Positions 62,002 through 64,000 of a stretch of DNA of 64,000 nt are shown here, piece after piece. This DNA is from ELB16-189 sp018266435. GTDB lineage: Bacteria; Bacteroidota; Bacteroidia; Cytophagales; Cyclobacteriaceae. Both the position numbers and the translations under genes were made by a program. Location of the stretch: assembly GCA_030123525.1 (NCBI GenBank), contig CP126125.1:2852001-2916000 (forward strand), read 5' to 3'. The notes beneath the pieces are model-generated. The model had not been told where the DNA came from. It saw only the letters and a program-made list of their open reading frames with translations, and made no database searches. Positions within the stretch are counted from its first letter, which is position 1, and each line of letters starts with the position of its first letter.

Positions 62002-64000
62002 CTATTTTTTATTTTTCTTTTTTACTGTTTTTTTATTTGTTGATTTTTTAGGAGAAGATTTTTTAACAATTTTTTTCTTAGCAGCAGATTTTTTCACCGC
62101 TTTCTTAACTGTTTTTTTGACTACTTTATTTTTAGATGAAGTAGATTTTTTAGGTGTTGGTTTGGCAGATGATTTTGCCCGTGCCTTGCCCATAGCATTG
62201 AGTGCGCTGCCTGCCTTGAACCACTCAATCTGGTTTTTATTATACGTATGGTTTGCAGTAATCTCTTCAATTTTTCCATCACTATGGTGGATAATAAGAG
62301 TTAATGGTTTGTCGGGTGAGAATGCGACTAATCCTTTGATGTCGAAAATATCGTCTTCGCGGATTTTGTCATAATCTGCTTTATTGGCAAATGTCAAAGC
62401 CAGCATTCCTTGTTTCTTTAAATTAGTTTCGTGAATACGGGCAAAAGATTTTACCAATATCGCTCGTACACCTAAGTGACGCGGCTCCATGGCGGCATGC
62501 TCGCGCGATGAGCCCTCACCATAGTTTTCATCGCCCACCACAATTGAGCCTATTCCGGCTGCTTTGTAGGCACGTTGTACTTTAGGCACTTCGTCATAGT
62601 GGCCGGTTAAGCCGTTGCGTACGCTGTTAATAGCATCATTGAAATAGTTGGTGGCTCCTATCAAAAGGTTATTGGATATATTATCCAGATGCCCCCGGTA
62701 CTTCAGCCATTTTCCTGCCATCGAAATATGATCGGTAGTGCATTTTCCTTTTGCTTTGATGAGCAGCCGCAAGCGTTCAATGTCTTTTCCCTCCCAGGGT
62801 TTGAATGGCTCCAGAAGTTGTAAGCGATCTGACCCCGGATCAACCTTCACGTCCACTTTGCTTCCATCTTTGGCTGGTGCCTGATAGCCTGGATCTTTTA
62901 CATCAAAGCCTTTTTTAGGAAGTTCATCTCCGGTGGGCGGATCGAGTTTTACTGTTTGGCCTTGTTCGTTCACCAGGGTGTCGGTCAGGGGGTTAAATCC
63001 CAAATCACCAGCGATGGCAAGTGCTGTAACCAGTTCAGGTGAAGCCACAAATGCATACGTATTAGGATTGCCGTCATTGCGTGACTGAAAGTTTCTGTTG
63101 AAGGAGTGGACGATGGTGTTTTTTTCTTTTCGTTCGGCACCCACTCGGCTCCACATGCCGATGCAAGGGCCGCAGGCGTTGGCAAATACTTTTGCTCCTA
63201 TTTTATTAAAGGTATCAATAAACCCATCGCGTTCTATGGTGTAGCGCACAAGCTCTGAACCGGGTGTGATGGTAAATACCGATTTTGTTTTTAACCCTTT
63301 AGCCGCTACTTGCTTAGCCAGACTTGCTGCACGCGAAATGTCTTCGTATGACGAATTAGTGCATGACCCAATCAGTCCCACTTCTACTTTTAATGGCCAG
63401 CCATTTTTAGTGGCTACTTCTTTCACTTTTGAAATGGGAGTAGCCAAATCGGGAGTAAACGGTCCGTTGAGGTGTGGTTCAAGTGTTGAAAGATTAATTT
63501 CAATGACCTGGTCAAAATACTGTTCAGGGTTTTTATATACTTCTGGGTCGGCAGTTAAATGCTCTTTGATTTTTGTTGCCAACTTAGCCACATCGGCACG
63601 CCCGGTAGCTACGAGATAGCGTTCCATTGATTGGTCATATCCAAACGTAGAGGTGGTGGCACCAATCTCAGCGCCCATGTTACAGATGGTTCCTTTGCCA
63701 GTGCAACTCATGGATGTAGCCCCTTCACCAAAATATTCTACGATTGCACCGGTGCCGCCCTTTACGGTAAGGATACCCGCCACTTTCAATATCACATCTT
63801 TGGCGGAAGTCCAGCCGTTAAGTTTGCCGGTTAGTTTTACACCAATTAGTTTGGGAAACTTTAATTCCCAGGCCATGCCGCTCATAACATCTACGGCATC
63901 GGCACCACCCACTCCGATAGCGATCATTCCCAACCCGCCTGCATTTACTGTATGCGAGTCAGTTCCAATCATCATTCCGCCAGGAAAAGCATAGTTCTCC
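62002..64000 (-). CDS. acn: Aconitate hydratase with a lysine-rich H1-like tail (5' part beyond the right edge)
   Basis: A TCA-cycle enzyme that interconverts citrate and isocitrate. The frame enters at 64000 in ENYAFPGG, followed by MIGTDSHTVNAGGLG, so the true start lies outside the window. The [4Fe-4S] cysteines are in GSCTNSSYEDI and ACGPCIGM. Swivel-domain motifs GDENYGEGSSREHAA and RIHETNLKKQGML are intact, as in mitochondrial-type aconitases. The enzyme fold ends at about GSALNAMGK (nt 62190). A further ~60 residues (nt 62005-62190) are almost entirely K, S, T, A, P and V with repeats such as VKKTVKKAVKKSAAKK. The frame is continuous into the tail. Confidence 0.93.
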   Translation of the reverse strand, partial: ENYAFPGGMMIGTDSHTVNAGGLGMIAIGVGGADAVDVMSGMAWELKFPKLIGVKLTGKLNGWTSAKDVILKVAGILTVKGGTGAIVEYFGEGATSMSCTGKGTICNMGAEIGATTSTFGYDQSMERYLVATGRADVAKLATKIKEHLTADPEVYKNPEQYFDQVIEINLSTLEPHLNGPFTPDLATPISKVKEVATKNGWPLKVEVGLIGSCTNSSYEDISRAASLAKQVAAKGLKTKSVFTITPGSELVRYTIERDGFIDTFNKIGAKVFANACGPCIGMWSRVGAERKEKNTIVHSFNRNFQSRNDGNPNTYAFVASPELVTALAIAGDLGFNPLTDTLVNEQGQTVKLDPPTGDELPKKGFDVKDPGYQAPAKDGSKVDVKVDPGSDRLQLLEPFKPWEGKDIERLRLLIKAKGKCTTDHISMAGKWLKYRGHLDNISNNLLIGATNYFNDAINSVRNGLTGHYDEVPKVQRAYKAAGIGSIVVGDENYGEGSSREHAAMEPRHLGVRAILVKSFARIHETNLKKQGMLALTFANKADYDKIREDDIFDIKGLVAFSPDKPLTLIIHHSDGKIEEITANHTYNKNQIEWFKAGSALNAMGKARAKSSAKPTPKKSTSSKNKVVKKTVKKAVKKSAAKKKIVKKSSPKKSTNKKTVKKKNKK

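Overview
The window looks like a chromosomal segment of a Bacteroidota bacterium, most likely from the Cytophagales side of the phylum. Several signs agree: type IX secretion (T9SS) C-terminal sorting domains, perfect or near-perfect TAnnTTTG -7 promoter elements, scarce Shine-Dalgarno sequences with many GTG/TTG starts coupled to the preceding stop codon, a Bat-type von Willebrand protein, and a mitochondrial-like aconitase and thiolase. Coding density is very high. I see no tRNA, rRNA, CRISPR array, transposase or prophage gene.

Layout. Positions 1-5613 (minus strand) hold a left-truncated YwqK/MORN-repeat protein, an acetyl-CoA acetyltransferase, a batC/batB pair, an exported O-methyltransferase and a PepSY-type membrane protein. 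Positions 5768-9299 (plus) hold a sigma/anti-sigma-like/Spy-like operon, folC and trmB, followed by a convergent TrpF-like protein. Positions 9928-12217 hold a lipoprotein and a T9SS-sorted subtilisin-like protease. Positions 12343-56534 are one very long plus-strand surface-polysaccharide locus of about 38 genes. The right end (56536-64000) is housekeeping: an outer-membrane beta-barrel protein, sucC, lolD, a 52-residue lipoprotein, mtaB, a DsbA/FrnE-like protein, and an aconitase that runs off the right edge.

How the polysaccharide locus works. Wza-like and Wzc-like proteins form the export and length-control machinery. Gmd and Fcl make GDP-L-fucose. Wzm/Wzt form an ABC exporter with a C-terminal Wzt domain. 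HisH, a modified HisF and a WbpG-like amidotransferase probably make an acetamidino sugar, next to a UDP-GlcNAc 2-epimerase and a DegT aminotransferase. About ten glycosyltransferases, three acetyl/acyltransferases, two methyltransferase-like proteins, a carbamoyltransferase and a Wzy-like membrane protein would build and decorate the chain. Two unrelated initiating phosphosugar transferases are present, a WbpL/WecA-type and a PglC-type. A PglC-PglD-PglE-PglF set for a bacillosamine-type sugar surrounds the last part.

The most interesting system is an exosortase module inside this locus. An XrtF-type exosortase with a visible Cys-Arg-His triad and its associated membrane protein sit between pglD and pglE. 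About 7 kb downstream, between a 1929-residue T9SS protein and pglF, lies a 70-residue protein made of a signal peptide, a Cys/Pro-rich segment and a C-terminal tripartite signal (PITG motif, hydrophobic helix, basic tail). It is the obvious candidate substrate. A second oddity is the roughly 60-residue histone H1-like lysine-rich tail on aconitase. All assignments come from reading the sequence; no database search was run.
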